From Paenibacillus_AB sp036577625 (GTDB taxonomy: Bacteria > Bacillota > Bacilli > Paenibacillales > NBRC-103111): a stretch of 64,000 bases of DNA. The DNA is taken from contig NZ_JARBDC010000090.1 in the NCBI RefSeq assembly GCF_036577625.1, positions 1 through 64,000 on the forward strand. Direction: 5' to 3'. Shown here in pieces: positions 40,057 to 48,631 of this stretch (the first letter of the stretch is position 1; each line of letters starts with the position of its first letter). The notes below the pieces were generated by a model. That model ran no database searches. It worked only from the letters and a program-made list of their open reading frames with translations, and was not told the DNA's origin. A program made the translations under genes and the position numbers.

Positions 40057-40926
40057 TCAATTCGACGGAAACGCTTCGCGCACGAGCACGCGGAAGGCGT
40101 CCAGCGTCATGCGCGAGCCCGCTTCCTTCGAGCCGCCCTCCGGCTTGTAGTGCGTCTCGATCGTGAACAGCCCTTCGTAGCCGTCGTCCCGCAGCGCCTG
40201 CAACTGGGCGATGAACGGAACGTTGCCCGAGCCGACCGGCACGCATCGGGACGAGCCGTCCGGCAGCACGTAGGCGTCTTTTATGTGAACGTGTGCAAGA
40301 ACGTCTTTAATGAACCCGTAGCCTTCCGGGAACGCCGGGCGTCCGCCGTACGCTTCGTTGCCGGGATCCCACAGCGCTTTCATCGCCGGCGAGCCGACGG
40401 CGCGCACGATGCGTCCCACTTCTTCGGCGAAGCCGCCGTTGCAGGCCGGCTCGTTTTCCTGGAGAAGCAGAATGCCTTCCCGCTCGGCGATCGCGGCCGC
40501 TTTCTTCAGATGCTCGACGATTTCGCCGAAATAGCGCTCCGGCTCCTTCTCGCGCCAAAACGAAAAGATGCGGATGTTCGTCGTGCCGAGCGCCTTCGCG
40601 ATGGCGATCACGCGCTTCAGCTTCTCGTGATGCGCTTCCGCGCTTTCCTCCGCCTGGCCGAACACGTCGCCCGAAGCGACCGGCCGCGACGGATCGAGCG
40701 CGCATTTGTACAGCGGCGAAGCGATCGCCGATACCGAAAGCCCTCTCGCGTCGATTTGGGCGCGAACCGCCGCCACCTGCTCGTCGCTCATATTCGCGAT
40801 ATTGACGCCGTCCACGACACGCACCTCGATGTGCTTCAGCCCTTGCTCCTTGATCCAGTCGAGCGATTTTGCGAAATTGTCCGGATACACCTCATCCGTC
40901 AAAATGCCTAAACGATCCAATACCAA
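40057..40926 (-). CDS. sugar phosphate isomerase/epimerase (TIM barrel)
   Basis: A 289-residue TIM-barrel protein, first gene of the amino-sugar operon. Metal-binding segments are LLQENEPACNGGF, KALWDPGNEAYG, HVHIKDAY and FTIETHYKPEGG. The start TTG at 40926 has an AAGGGGAG site 8 bases upstream; the open frame reaches 41079 but the extra part is not family-like. Its 5' leader is about 175 bases if the extended -10 at 41108-41116 is the promoter. Confidence 0.85.
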   Translation of the reverse strand: MVLDRLGILTDEVYPDNFAKSLDWIKEQGLKHIEVRVVDGVNIANMSDEQVAAVRAQIDARGLSVSAIASPLYKCALDPSRPVASGDVFGQAEESAEAHHEKLKRVIAIAKALGTTNIRIFSFWREKEPERYFGEIVEHLKKAAAIAEREGILLLQENEPACNGGFAEEVGRIVRAVGSPAMKALWDPGNEAYGGRPAFPEGYGFIKDVLAHVHIKDAYVLPDGSSRCVPVGSGNVPFIAQLQALRDDGYEGLFTIETHYKPEGGSKEAGSRMTLDAFRVLVREAFPSN

Positions 40927-41107
40927 AACGGATTCTCCCCTTTCGACTCGGAACGGGAGTCTTGTCCGACGGCTCGCCACGGGCCCAATTCGATTCAACT
41001 CGGGACGGAGGGAAGAGAGCAATCCCTCGACCGAATCCGGAAACGAATAAACATTGGCCCGGAAGGCGGCATCGGCCAAAGTCCCGGCCGGATTTCACCC
41101 CATTATA

Positions 41108-41116
41108 ACTATACCA
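41108..41116 (-). promoter_or_regulatory. extended -10 promoter of the amino-sugar operon
   Basis: On the minus strand TGGTATAGT followed by TATAAT. The block TTGGTATAGTTATAAT also resembles half of the NagR (YvoA) binding site seen before nag genes in Bacillus, so promoter and operator may coincide here. Confidence 0.45.
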
Positions 41117-41255
41117 AGGTTGGGCGGCGAAATGTTGATCTTTCTTTCGAAAGCAGTTAACTTTTTTTTCGTTTCCGCCCGCCTCCAACCTGTATTATAG
41201 TTGTATCATATTATCCGCATCCCGTCGATCGCTTCTCGAACCGGCGGTTTTCCGC

Positions 41256-41261
41256 TATAAT
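41256..41261 (+). promoter_or_regulatory. -10 box of the GntR-fusion regulator gene
   Basis: A consensus TATAAT 32 bases before the ATG. No convincing -35 box lies 17 bases upstream. Confidence 0.45.
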
Positions 41262-41293
41262 TTGGATAAAACGATTCGAAACGGAAGGTACCT

Positions 41294-42691
41294 ATGAGAC
41301 GAGACAACGAATTCCGCTACTCCCGCCTGGCGAACATTTTGCGCGAGCAGATCATGTCCGGCTTCATCAAGCCCGGGGAATATTTGCTTTCGGAAAACGA
41401 GCTGTGCAAATATTACGGGATCAGCCGCACGTCGGTGCGCAAATCTTTGGAGCAGTTGCAGAAGGAAGGGCTGATCGTCAAAAAGGTCGGACAGGGCACG
41501 ATCGTCTCGCCCGATCTCGTCATACCGCCAAGCGAGCGGCGGACGCTTCGCATTCTCGCCACTTCGCCTTCGCATTACGCCGATCTTTGCCTCGGCCATA
41601 TCATCGAGACGTTTCAGAGCAAATTTCCGCACGTGGACGTCAAGCTGCTCAGCATCCCGAGCTGGAACTTCTGGGAATCGCTGCGTGCGAGCGAGGAGCT
41701 CGGCCGCTATCCGGATCTGGTGCTCGTGACGGACCGCAACTTCGCCGACGCCGCCCTGACGGAATCGTTTCTCGATCTGGGCGACCATCTCGGCGACCTG
41801 CTCGGCTCCCTGTATCCGCGCGTCGCCCTGCCGTTCCGCGACCGGGGCGTCCAGATCGCCGTCCCTTCGACGTTTTCGCCGGTCTATTTGGCATATAACC
41901 CGGACCTGTTCGCCAGGTTCGGCGTGGAGGAGCCTGCCGACGGCTGGGACAAGGACGCCTTCGTCGAAGCGTCCCGCCGGCTGACGGCCGACCTGGACGG
42001 AGACGGCATCGTCGATACGTACGGCTTTTCGCTTTCCGCGCTGTTCAGCCGCTGGCCGGTCGTCGCCCTGCAAAACGGCGTCAAGTTCGATTCGTTCTCG
42101 AATCGCGACGATATCGTGCGCTCGCTCAATTTCTTTCACGACGTCCTGTACCGCGAACGGGTCGCGACGCTGTCCCGGGGCTCGCGCCCGTTTCTGCACG
42201 AGAAAGCGGCCATGACGCTTACGACGACGATCGAAATGGCCGGGTGGCGCAGCGACCAGATGCCGTTCGAATCGAAAATCGCTCCGCTCCCGTTCGGACC
42301 GCATCAATCGACGCTGCTCGTCGCCAACGCCTTCATGGTGCCGAAAGAAAGCGAGGAGCGGGAGCTGGCGCTCTCCTTCCTGCGCGTCGCGTTCGATCCC
42401 GCGCTGCAAAGGCGGCTGACCGAGGAAACCGGCTTTTTGTCCTGCATGCCGGGCGTGACCGAAGCCGTTTGGGACGCCGCCAGCTTGTCCGGGCTCAACA
42501 TTTCGAAAGGCCGGATCGAGAACGGCTATTTCCTGCACGAGCTGTTCGCCGACGTCGACACGATCGAGGAGCTGGGCGCCGAAATGGAACTGTTTTGGGG
42601 CGGCTTGGAAAAGGCCGAGTCGCTCGCGGACCGGATGACCGGCATCCTGAACAAAGTTCCGCACAAGGCGAATCCGGCTTCCGACGGCTGA
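41294..42691 (+). CDS. GntR-type regulator fused to a solute-binding-protein domain
   Basis: A 465-residue transcription factor. Residues about 5-75 are a GntR winged helix (LREQIMSGFIKPGEYLLSE, YGISRTSVRKSLEQLQ). Residues about 85-450 look like a family-1 extracellular sugar-binding protein (VKLLSIPSWNFWESL, LVLVTDRNFADAALTESF, FLHEKAAMTLTTTIEMAGW) but there is no signal peptide or lipobox, so it binds its ligand in the cytoplasm. It diverges from the amino-sugar operon and probably controls it. This replaces the UTRA domain of common NagR-type regulators. Confidence 0.87.
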   Translation: MRRDNEFRYSRLANILREQIMSGFIKPGEYLLSENELCKYYGISRTSVRKSLEQLQKEGLIVKKVGQGTIVSPDLVIPPSERRTLRILATSPSHYADLCLGHIIETFQSKFPHVDVKLLSIPSWNFWESLRASEELGRYPDLVLVTDRNFADAALTESFLDLGDHLGDLLGSLYPRVALPFRDRGVQIAVPSTFSPVYLAYNPDLFARFGVEEPADGWDKDAFVEASRRLTADLDGDGIVDTYGFSLSALFSRWPVVALQNGVKFDSFSNRDDIVRSLNFFHDVLYRERVATLSRGSRPFLHEKAAMTLTTTIEMAGWRSDQMPFESKIAPLPFGPHQSTLLVANAFMVPKESEERELALSFLRVAFDPALQRRLTEETGFLSCMPGVTEAVWDAASLSGLNISKGRIENGYFLHELFADVDTIEELGAEMELFWGGLEKAESLADRMTGILNKVPHKANPASDG

Positions 42692-42720
42692 TGCCGTGCC
42701 GAAAGTCGCATCCCCCGCCG

Positions 42721-42747
42721 AAAGCTCCCGGGTTCCGGGAGCTTTTT
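42721..42747 (+). terminator. rho-independent terminator after the GntR-fusion gene
   Basis: AAAGCTCCCGG and CCGGGAGCTTT around a GTT loop, followed by TT and CGCC. It lies 29 bases past the stop at 42691. Confidence 0.85.
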
Positions 42748-42946
42748 CGCCGTCCGCCATCGTCCTTGCGGCTTATAAGTCCCTCCCTTCTTCCCCGGCA
42801 ATCGTCTGCAAGTCCCGTTTTCCCCCGCCGAAACTGGAATGTTTTTCTACGAAATTTGTCGCATGCGAAAGGAGAACGGAAATTGTTGTCGAATAGGTAG
42901 GTGAACTTCATGCGAACATGACGAAAATGGCGAAGGTGGGATTTTT

Positions 42947-45091
42947 ATGAAAGGGACATTGTCGAAAGCTGTCTCGAAATTGTCGAAATTTTGGGGCAAG
43001 GCGAGAGATGGCGTGTCCGCGACCGACATGAAGCGATTGGGGCGGCAAATCGGCCTGCAAAATCCGGTTAGATCGGTAGGAACGAAGCTGCTGCTTATTT
43101 TTTTCGCGAGCATCGTGCCCCTCGTTCTCGTAATCGGCATCATGTCTTATCAAATATCGAAGAGCGTCATCAAGAACAAAGTGGCCGACGCCTCCCAGCA
43201 GACGATCTCGCAGGCGACCGACAAAGTCGACTTCATGCTGGAGAGCATGGAAAATATTACGGTTCAGATCATGTCCGACGACGCCGTCGCCGACAACATG
43301 ACCAAGTACAAGGACAAGTCGCTGTCGCAATTCGACAAGCTGCAGACGGGACAGCTCGTAAGCAACCGGCTCAAAAGCTATACGCTGTCCAACAATAAAA
43401 TCGCCGACATCAACATTTTGCCGCTGAGCGCGGAATCGACCGAATCGTACCGGACGGCCACTCCGGCCAAGGACGACGTCTACAAGTCGGACTGGTTCAA
43501 AAAAATCGTCGACGGCGACGGCAAGGCGGTATGGCTGCCCACGAAAAAATCCGGCTACGTCTCGACGCCGAATTCGTTCGCGGTCGCGCGCGTGCTGCGC
43601 AACATCAAATCGAGCACGGTCGAAGGCGTGCTGATCGTGGAGCTGAAGACGAACGCGCTGAAAGACGCGCTCGGCGTCGTTTCGATCGGCGAAGGCAGCG
43701 AAATCGCGATCGTCGGCAAAGACAACAACATCGTGTTCACGGAGCAGGGCGGAGAGCCGGAAACGCCGTACATAATCGACGTAAACGCAAACATAGCGAA
43801 GACGGGCGAGACGTCGTCCAACTTCGAAACGGAAAAGGACAATGAATCGATTCTTGCCGTCTACGACCCGATCGCCAGGGCGGACTGGCTGCTTGTCGGC
43901 ATCATTCCGGTCGGCGAGCTCGTCAAGGACGCCTCCGTCATAGCGAAGCTGACGGCCGGGATGGTCGTGCTCGCCATCGTGCTCGCCGTGCTTGTCGGCA
44001 TTCAGGTCATCCGCATGATCGCGAGACCGCTCGTCGCGCTGCGCAACCTGATGACGGAAGGCGCCCGCGGCAACTTGACCGTGCGCACGAAGGAGACGAA
44101 CCGCCGCGACGAAATCGGGCAGCTGTCCGCCAGCTTCAACGAAATGATGGAGCAGATTACGGCTCTCGTGTCGCAAACGAACGCATCGGCGCAGGAAGTG
44201 CTGCAAACCGCCGCCGAGCTGTCGGAAGCGTCGAAGAAAACGTCGATCTCGGCCAAGGAAATCGCCGTCGCCACGGAAGAGATCGCCAGCGGCGCGTCCT
44301 CGCTCGCCGTCGAAGCGGAGCGCGGCAGCGATTTGACCGGCGGCATCGGCGTCAAGGTCGGCCACGTCGTCGACGCGAACGAGATTATGGAGACGGCGGC
44401 GGCGGAGGTGCAGGCGGCCAGCCGCAAAGGCGCGGACTACATGTCCGAGCTGATTACGAAAACGGGAACGACCGAAGACATGATCCGCGCGATGGCCGAG
44501 AAGGTCGAGAAGCTGCAGGAGAGCACGAGCTCGATCCGCAAAATATTGGACATGCTGAACAACATTACGAAGCAGACGAACATTCTCTCGCTCAACGCGA
44601 CGATCGAGGCGGCCCGCGCCGGAGCGGCCGGCAAAGGGTTTATGGTCGTCGCCGACGAAATCCGCAAGCTGGCCGACCAGTCGCGGCAGTCGATCGACGT
44701 CGTCGCGCAAATTACCGACCGCATCCAGACGGAGATGAAGGAAACGGTCGGCGTTTTGTCCGAGGCGTATCCGATCTTCCAGGAGCAGATCGCGTCGGTG
44801 AAAAATGCGGACGACATTTTCAAGCAGGTGCAGGCGCAAATGGACGGCTTCGCCGGCAAGCTGCAGGAAGTGACCGCGTCGGTCCGCGAGCTGCAGGATT
44901 CCCAGCTCGTTCTGTCCGAGGCGATGAGCAACGTCAGCGCGGTCGCCGAGCAGTCGTCCGCCACCTCGCAGGAAGTGGCGTCGCTCAGCTCGGAGCAGCT
45001 CGGCATCAGCGACGGACTCGTCCGGCTGTCCGGGAAGCTGGAGCGTTTGTCCGATTCGCTCAAGGAATCGCTGAGCAAATTTTCCATTTGA
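42947..45091 (+). CDS. methyl-accepting chemotaxis protein
   Basis: A 714-residue chemoreceptor. Membrane segment 1 is about 48-68 (LLLIFFASIVPLVLVIGIMSY), an outside dCache-like sensor spans about 70-330, membrane segment 2 is about 334-355, then a HAMP linker. The signalling tip ITKQTNILSLNATIEAARAG and GKGFMVVADEIRKLADQS near 555-600 contact CheA/CheW. It relays an unknown extracellular stimulus to the flagellar motor. It is a single gene, and the long opposite-strand frame over it is not coding. Confidence 0.95.
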   Translation: MKGTLSKAVSKLSKFWGKARDGVSATDMKRLGRQIGLQNPVRSVGTKLLLIFFASIVPLVLVIGIMSYQISKSVIKNKVADASQQTISQATDKVDFMLESMENITVQIMSDDAVADNMTKYKDKSLSQFDKLQTGQLVSNRLKSYTLSNNKIADINILPLSAESTESYRTATPAKDDVYKSDWFKKIVDGDGKAVWLPTKKSGYVSTPNSFAVARVLRNIKSSTVEGVLIVELKTNALKDALGVVSIGEGSEIAIVGKDNNIVFTEQGGEPETPYIIDVNANIAKTGETSSNFETEKDNESILAVYDPIARADWLLVGIIPVGELVKDASVIAKLTAGMVVLAIVLAVLVGIQVIRMIARPLVALRNLMTEGARGNLTVRTKETNRRDEIGQLSASFNEMMEQITALVSQTNASAQEVLQTAAELSEASKKTSISAKEIAVATEEIASGASSLAVEAERGSDLTGGIGVKVGHVVDANEIMETAAAEVQAASRKGADYMSELITKTGTTEDMIRAMAEKVEKLQESTSSIRKILDMLNNITKQTNILSLNATIEAARAGAAGKGFMVVADEIRKLADQSRQSIDVVAQITDRIQTEMKETVGVLSEAYPIFQEQIASVKNADDIFKQVQAQMDGFAGKLQEVTASVRELQDSQLVLSEAMSNVSAVAEQSSATSQEVASLSSEQLGISDGLVRLSGKLERLSDSLKESLSKFSI

Positions 45092-45125
45092 CCCGCCGCG
45101 GGATTTCCGAACGATCGCAAACGAC

Positions 45126-45166
45126 AAGCACCCTCGCTCACGTAGCTTCGTGGCGGGGGTGCTTTT
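45126..45166. terminator. bidirectional terminator between the chemoreceptor and small-protein genes
   Basis: AAGCACCC pairs with GGGTGCTT, with an inner CGCTCACG/CGTGGCG stem, and is followed by TTTT. It covers the last codons of the minus-strand gene ending at 45138, so the convergent units overlap here. Confidence 0.65.
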
Positions 45167-45479
45167 CCGGTTGATGCTGCGTTTCGCCCGCGCCGTACAG
45201 CGGCGCGACCCGCAGCGCTTCGTTCGTCCACGGGCGCGCCGGCTGCGACGAGCATACTTCGCCGATCGTAATGCCGACCATTTTTTCCATGATGGCAAGC
45301 TGGTAACGCGCGATCGCTTCGAGACTTTTGCGCAGCTCTTTATCGTCGCCGGCGCCCGAGGCTCCCCCTTCGTTCATGTCGGCGGCGCTCTCGATAATGC
45401 GCGCCATCGCCCGCTGGCTGCGGGCGAGCGACTCCAGAATGTCGAGCTTCATTTCCTGCTGCCTCTTCAGCCAGCCCAT
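45138..45479 (-). CDS. small helical protein of unknown function (trio, member 3)
   Basis: A 113-residue protein starting MGWLKRQQEMKLDILESLAR, with SQRAMARIIESAADM and LEAIARYQLAIMEKMVGITIG; it should be mostly alpha-helical. The ATG overlaps the TAA of the preceding gene by one base. The segment LARSQRAMARIIESA resembles MAKSHCEMARVLEAK in the first member of the trio (45864-46151). No family is recognised, and no signal peptide or membrane segment is seen. Confidence 0.75.
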   Translation of the reverse strand: MGWLKRQQEMKLDILESLARSQRAMARIIESAADMNEGGASGAGDDKELRKSLEAIARYQLAIMEKMVGITIGEVCSSQPARPWTNEALRVAPLYGAGETQHQPEKHPRHEAT

Positions 45480-45823
45480 TACGTATCGTCTCCCAAGCCG
45501 CCGAACAAGCCGCCCATGCCCAAGCCGTCCATTCCGCCCGACGAGAAATCTTCGTTTTTGTTCAGCACGACTTTTAAATTTTTGGATAATGCGTTTTCCA
45601 GCTTGGTGAGGCCGTCGATCAGCTCGACGAACGACTCGTGCATTTCGAGAGGCTTTTTCAGCTGATCTTCGTGATTGTCGTAGCTTTGATGGTTCAAATG
45701 CACGCAAATCCAATCCCGCGACTTTTCCGCCTCGTTCGCCTTCGCCTCCAAAATAAGCGACAGGTCGTGCTGCATTTTGGCCGATGCCCGGAGCATCCAC
45801 AAAAACGAATCCGCCCGTTCCAT
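45479..45823 (-). CDS. small helical protein of unknown function (trio, member 2)
   Basis: A 114-residue protein: MERADSFLWMLRASAKMQHD, LSLILEAKANEAEKSRDWI, then a helical middle and a Gly/Met-rich tail (GGMDGLGMGGLFGGLG). The N-terminal helix resembles those of its two neighbours. A GGAGGG site precedes the ATG. It is preceded by 40 bases after the first member and joined to the third by a one-base overlap. Function unknown. Confidence 0.72.
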   Translation of the reverse strand: MERADSFLWMLRASAKMQHDLSLILEAKANEAEKSRDWICVHLNHQSYDNHEDQLKKPLEMHESFVELIDGLTKLENALSKNLKVVLNKNEDFSSGGMDGLGMGGLFGGLGDDT

Positions 45824-45863
45824 CCTATTCCCTCCTTCGCTCCGCGGGCCGCTTAAGCCGCGT

Positions 45864-46151
45864 TCATTCCTCTTCCGTCTCGGACAGCTCCTTAATGACC
45901 AGCTCCAGATGGTCGCCGATCGCGTCGGCCAAATCGGCCAAACTGCTCAAATAGGCGGTTACGCTTTTGGTCAAATCGATCGAATTGGCGGCGATCGCCT
46001 CCGTCCCGCCGAATTGGATCGATTCGTTCGGCAGCGCCGTTACGATATGGGCGATATTGAAAATCGACTGCCGTTTCGCTTCGAGCACGCGGGCCATCTC
46101 GCAATGCGATTTGGCCATGTGGGCGATAATCGAGGTGACTTCATGCTGCAA
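45864..46151 (-). CDS. small helical protein of unknown function (trio, member 1)
   Basis: A 95-residue helical protein starting with TTG at 46151 after GGGGGAG: MQHEVTSIIAHMAKSHCEMA, then RVLEAKRQSIFNIAHIV, and ending acidic (ELSETEEE). It shares the pattern hhxxMAxSxxxMAxxxEAK with its neighbours. It lies 98 bases downstream of the glycosyltransferase gene at 46250 on the same strand and could be part of that transcript. Confidence 0.72.
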   Translation of the reverse strand: MQHEVTSIIAHMAKSHCEMARVLEAKRQSIFNIAHIVTALPNESIQFGGTEAIAANSIDLTKSVTAYLSSLADLADAIGDHLELVIKELSETEEE

Positions 46152-46249
46152 GAAGTACTCCCCCTTCTAGAATTACAAAACTTCCCCATATTTTATGATC
46201 GGAGTTCGCCGGTTGTGCAGCCGCGGAGACGGTTTCTTCGCTTCGCGGC

Positions 46250-47401
46250 TCAGCTTCCGGCGGCGAGTCGCCGGAGCATGGCGACGAGCGAACCGATATC
46301 GACGGTCAAGTCGGCGTATACGTTCCCGACCAGGCCGATGTGCTCGCTTTCGGTCAGCCTGCGGCCCGCGCCGATCAAGTACGAATAGCGCAAGCCGTAA
46401 TAGCTGCTGATGTGCCAGAAGCACGGATACATGTATTCGGGTGCGAAAATGTCGAGAACCTGCGTCCCGGGGCGGCAAAACATAATGTTGGTGAGGCTGG
46501 CGCCGTGCGGAGAGACGATCGTTTTGGCCGAATGGAACAGCCGCACCTGGTCGGCGACCGACATTCCGCCCAGCGTCACCTCCCTATAGCCGTGCGCCTT
46601 CATCACGCGAATCACTTCGGCTTCGTTCCGCACCTTCCGGTGCTTCGCGTCTCTCCGGCTTATATAAATGCGATCGTATCCGCCTGTGGGGCGCGGTTTG
46701 ACGATTCTGAACAGCTCGCTGCGCAAAAAATCGGTCGCCCATCGCGGCACTTGATTCGACAAAAACGGCAGCAAGCTGTACGGCTGCAGCGACGGCACGA
46801 CAAGCCGGGCCGCCCGCAGGTGCAGGCCGTCGTAGGAACGGACGATTTGATGCTTCGGTATGCCGAGCAGCGCGAGCGATTCTTCCTGAAATCGGGCGGG
46901 ACCGTCGCCGGAAATAATGTATTTGTCGACCGTCAGTCCGCTCCTGCGGATCAAATCGATGCGGCCGACGGCGTCGATCATCCAATGGAAATAGTTGCGG
47001 CTCCATACGAACGTCAGCACCGCCACCGTCTCCGTCGTACGGACGGCGGGGGGGAGCGATTGCCGCTTGAACACCGGATGGACCCAGTTCGGGATATGAA
47101 AATTGAGCGAGACGTCCCAAATCAGCTTGTTGTCCGGAGCGATGACGGCGCTCGAATGATTGTCGCCGCCGAAGTACCGTCCTTCCGGGATGACGGCCAC
47201 ATACCCTTCCGGCGATGTCGGGCTTCGCTGCCGAAACACGGGATGCGGCGCGGGATCGACGGTTCCCGGCACCGTCATGCGAACCGTCTGCGCCGGATGA
47301 ACGAAGCAGTGCCGCGCGCCGCCGGCCGCCGGCCCGTTCGCGGAGGCGGCGATCCACTCCCGCAGCGTCGTATACGTGCCGACAGGAATCGCTTCACTCA
47401 T
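46250..47401 (-). CDS. glycosyltransferase family 61 protein
   Basis: A 383-residue GT61-type (DUF563) glycosyltransferase. Signatures are RNYFHWMIDAVGRIDLIRRS near 130-150, RIYISRRDAKHRKVRNEAE near 245 and VSPHGASLTNIMFCRPGTQ near 293-311. Eukaryotic relatives transfer xylose or arabinose, a point of interest because a UDP-xylose pathway lies in the same cluster. The ATG at 47401 overlaps the upstream gene's TGA (ATGA). It is one of four such proteins in the window. Confidence 0.88.
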   Translation of the reverse strand: MSEAIPVGTYTTLREWIAASANGPAAGGARHCFVHPAQTVRMTVPGTVDPAPHPVFRQRSPTSPEGYVAVIPEGRYFGGDNHSSAVIAPDNKLIWDVSLNFHIPNWVHPVFKRQSLPPAVRTTETVAVLTFVWSRNYFHWMIDAVGRIDLIRRSGLTVDKYIISGDGPARFQEESLALLGIPKHQIVRSYDGLHLRAARLVVPSLQPYSLLPFLSNQVPRWATDFLRSELFRIVKPRPTGGYDRIYISRRDAKHRKVRNEAEVIRVMKAHGYREVTLGGMSVADQVRLFHSAKTIVSPHGASLTNIMFCRPGTQVLDIFAPEYMYPCFWHISSYYGLRYSYLIGAGRRLTESEHIGLVGNVYADLTVDIGSLVAMLRRLAAGS

Positions 47402-48555
47402 CCCCAAGGTCCCCTTTCCATCCGAAGAAGCATGCCGGTCAAGACGGCGGTGTCGATCGTCATGTCGTCAACGCGACGCTCGACGTCCCCGATGCCGGAG
47501 GCGGTCGGCAGACGCTCGCCTTGGCCGAGCATGCAGTAATAATCGAGTCCGAGCTGATTGCACAAATACCAATATACCGGGTTGACGTAATTGGGCGCGA
47601 ACAGCTCCAGCACCTGCGTGCCCGGCTTGCAGAAGAGCAGGTTCGCGAGTCCGGCGCCGTGCGGCGCGGCGACGACGTCCGCTTCGGCGAACAGCCGGAT
47701 CTGCTCGGCTACCGGAAGCGACTCGAGCTCGACTCTCCGAAAGCCGAATCGTTCCAGTAATCGGCACACCTCGTCCTCGTTCGTCACTTTGCGGTCGAAC
47801 GCAAGCCGGCGGCTGACGTAAATGCGCCGAGGCCCGGGCGTCGGCGAGGCGGCGGCCCGGCTCGAAAGCGCCGATCGCAAATAGCGGCTCGCCCAGCCGG
47901 GCATCGAATGCGGTACGAACGGAAGCAGCCGGTACATGTCGAGCGACGGAACGACGAGCCTTCGCGCCTTCAGGTGCGCGCCCGGCCCGAGGCGGGCGAT
48001 TTTCCGCTCCGGTATGCCCAGCATGGCCAGCGTTTCGGTCTGGAAGCGGGAAGGGCCGTTTCCGGTTACGATATATTTGTCGATGCGGATGCCGCTTCTG
48101 TCGATCAGATGAATGCGCGCGAGCACGTCGCCGAGCCAGTGGTAATAATTGTGGTCCCAGAGGAAGTGGACGACGGCGACCGTCTCCCCCGTATAGGTCG
48201 ATTTCGGCAGCGCGCGTCTTTTGTATACCGGATGAATCGCATTCGTCCGCTTGTACTGCATCGACACGTCCATCACGATTTTATTGTCCGGGGCGATGAC
48301 GGCCGCCATCCGGTTTTCCGCGACCCAGTACCGCCCTTCGGGCAATACGGCGACGTACGCCTTCGGAACGGAGACCGCTTCGCTTTGGAAGGCGGGAAGA
48401 AGCGGAAGCGACGCGCTTTTCGGTTTGGCCAGGCGGACGGCTTCCTCCAGATAGATCACGTTTTGCATTTCATGATCGCGCAGTCGGCCGGCGCGCGACC
48501 GCTCGACCCAATGCCAGAGCGTCGGATATACGCCGCTCGGAGTCGCTTCGCTCAT
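47398..48555 (-). CDS. glycosyltransferase family 61 protein
   Basis: A 385-residue paralogue of the gene that follows it: HNYYHWLGDVLARIHLIDRS, RIYVSRRLAFDRKVTNEDE and AAPHGAGLANLLFCKPGTQ. The start MSEATPSGVYPTLWHWVE is almost repeated in the downstream protein (MSEAIPVGTYTTLREWIA), showing a tandem duplication. It lies 76 bases after the methyltransferase gene on the same strand and is translationally linked to the next GT61 gene. Confidence 0.88.
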   Translation of the reverse strand: MSEATPSGVYPTLWHWVERSRAGRLRDHEMQNVIYLEEAVRLAKPKSASLPLLPAFQSEAVSVPKAYVAVLPEGRYWVAENRMAAVIAPDNKIVMDVSMQYKRTNAIHPVYKRRALPKSTYTGETVAVVHFLWDHNYYHWLGDVLARIHLIDRSGIRIDKYIVTGNGPSRFQTETLAMLGIPERKIARLGPGAHLKARRLVVPSLDMYRLLPFVPHSMPGWASRYLRSALSSRAAASPTPGPRRIYVSRRLAFDRKVTNEDEVCRLLERFGFRRVELESLPVAEQIRLFAEADVVAAPHGAGLANLLFCKPGTQVLELFAPNYVNPVYWYLCNQLGLDYYCMLGQGERLPTASGIGDVERRVDDMTIDTAVLTGMLLRMERGPWG

Positions 48556-48631
48556 GCTTCTTCTCCCTCCCCCGCGACAAAAAGATGCGGGCTCAACCTG
48601 AAAGCTGCACCGCGTTCCGCTTCCACGTCGG

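Larger units (their letters stand above)
40927..41293. other. divergent control region between the amino-sugar operon and its regulator
   Basis: Contains an extended -10 for the minus-strand operon (41108-41116) and a TATAAT for the plus-strand regulator (41256-41261). Two TATAGTTRTA-like blocks in opposite orientation lie near 41103-41113 and 41204-41216. No gene is seen in it. Confidence 0.55.

Noticed and set aside
41255..42760. 501-codon minus-strand frame opposite the GntR-fusion gene
   Set aside because: Shadow frame rich in Arg, Gln and His; the plus-strand product has clear domains.
42908..45298. 796-codon minus-strand frame opposite the chemoreceptor gene
   Set aside because: It is a by-product of the GC-rich codon pattern of the plus-strand gene; the translation is Arg/Asp/His-rich with no domain, while the plus strand encodes a clear chemoreceptor.
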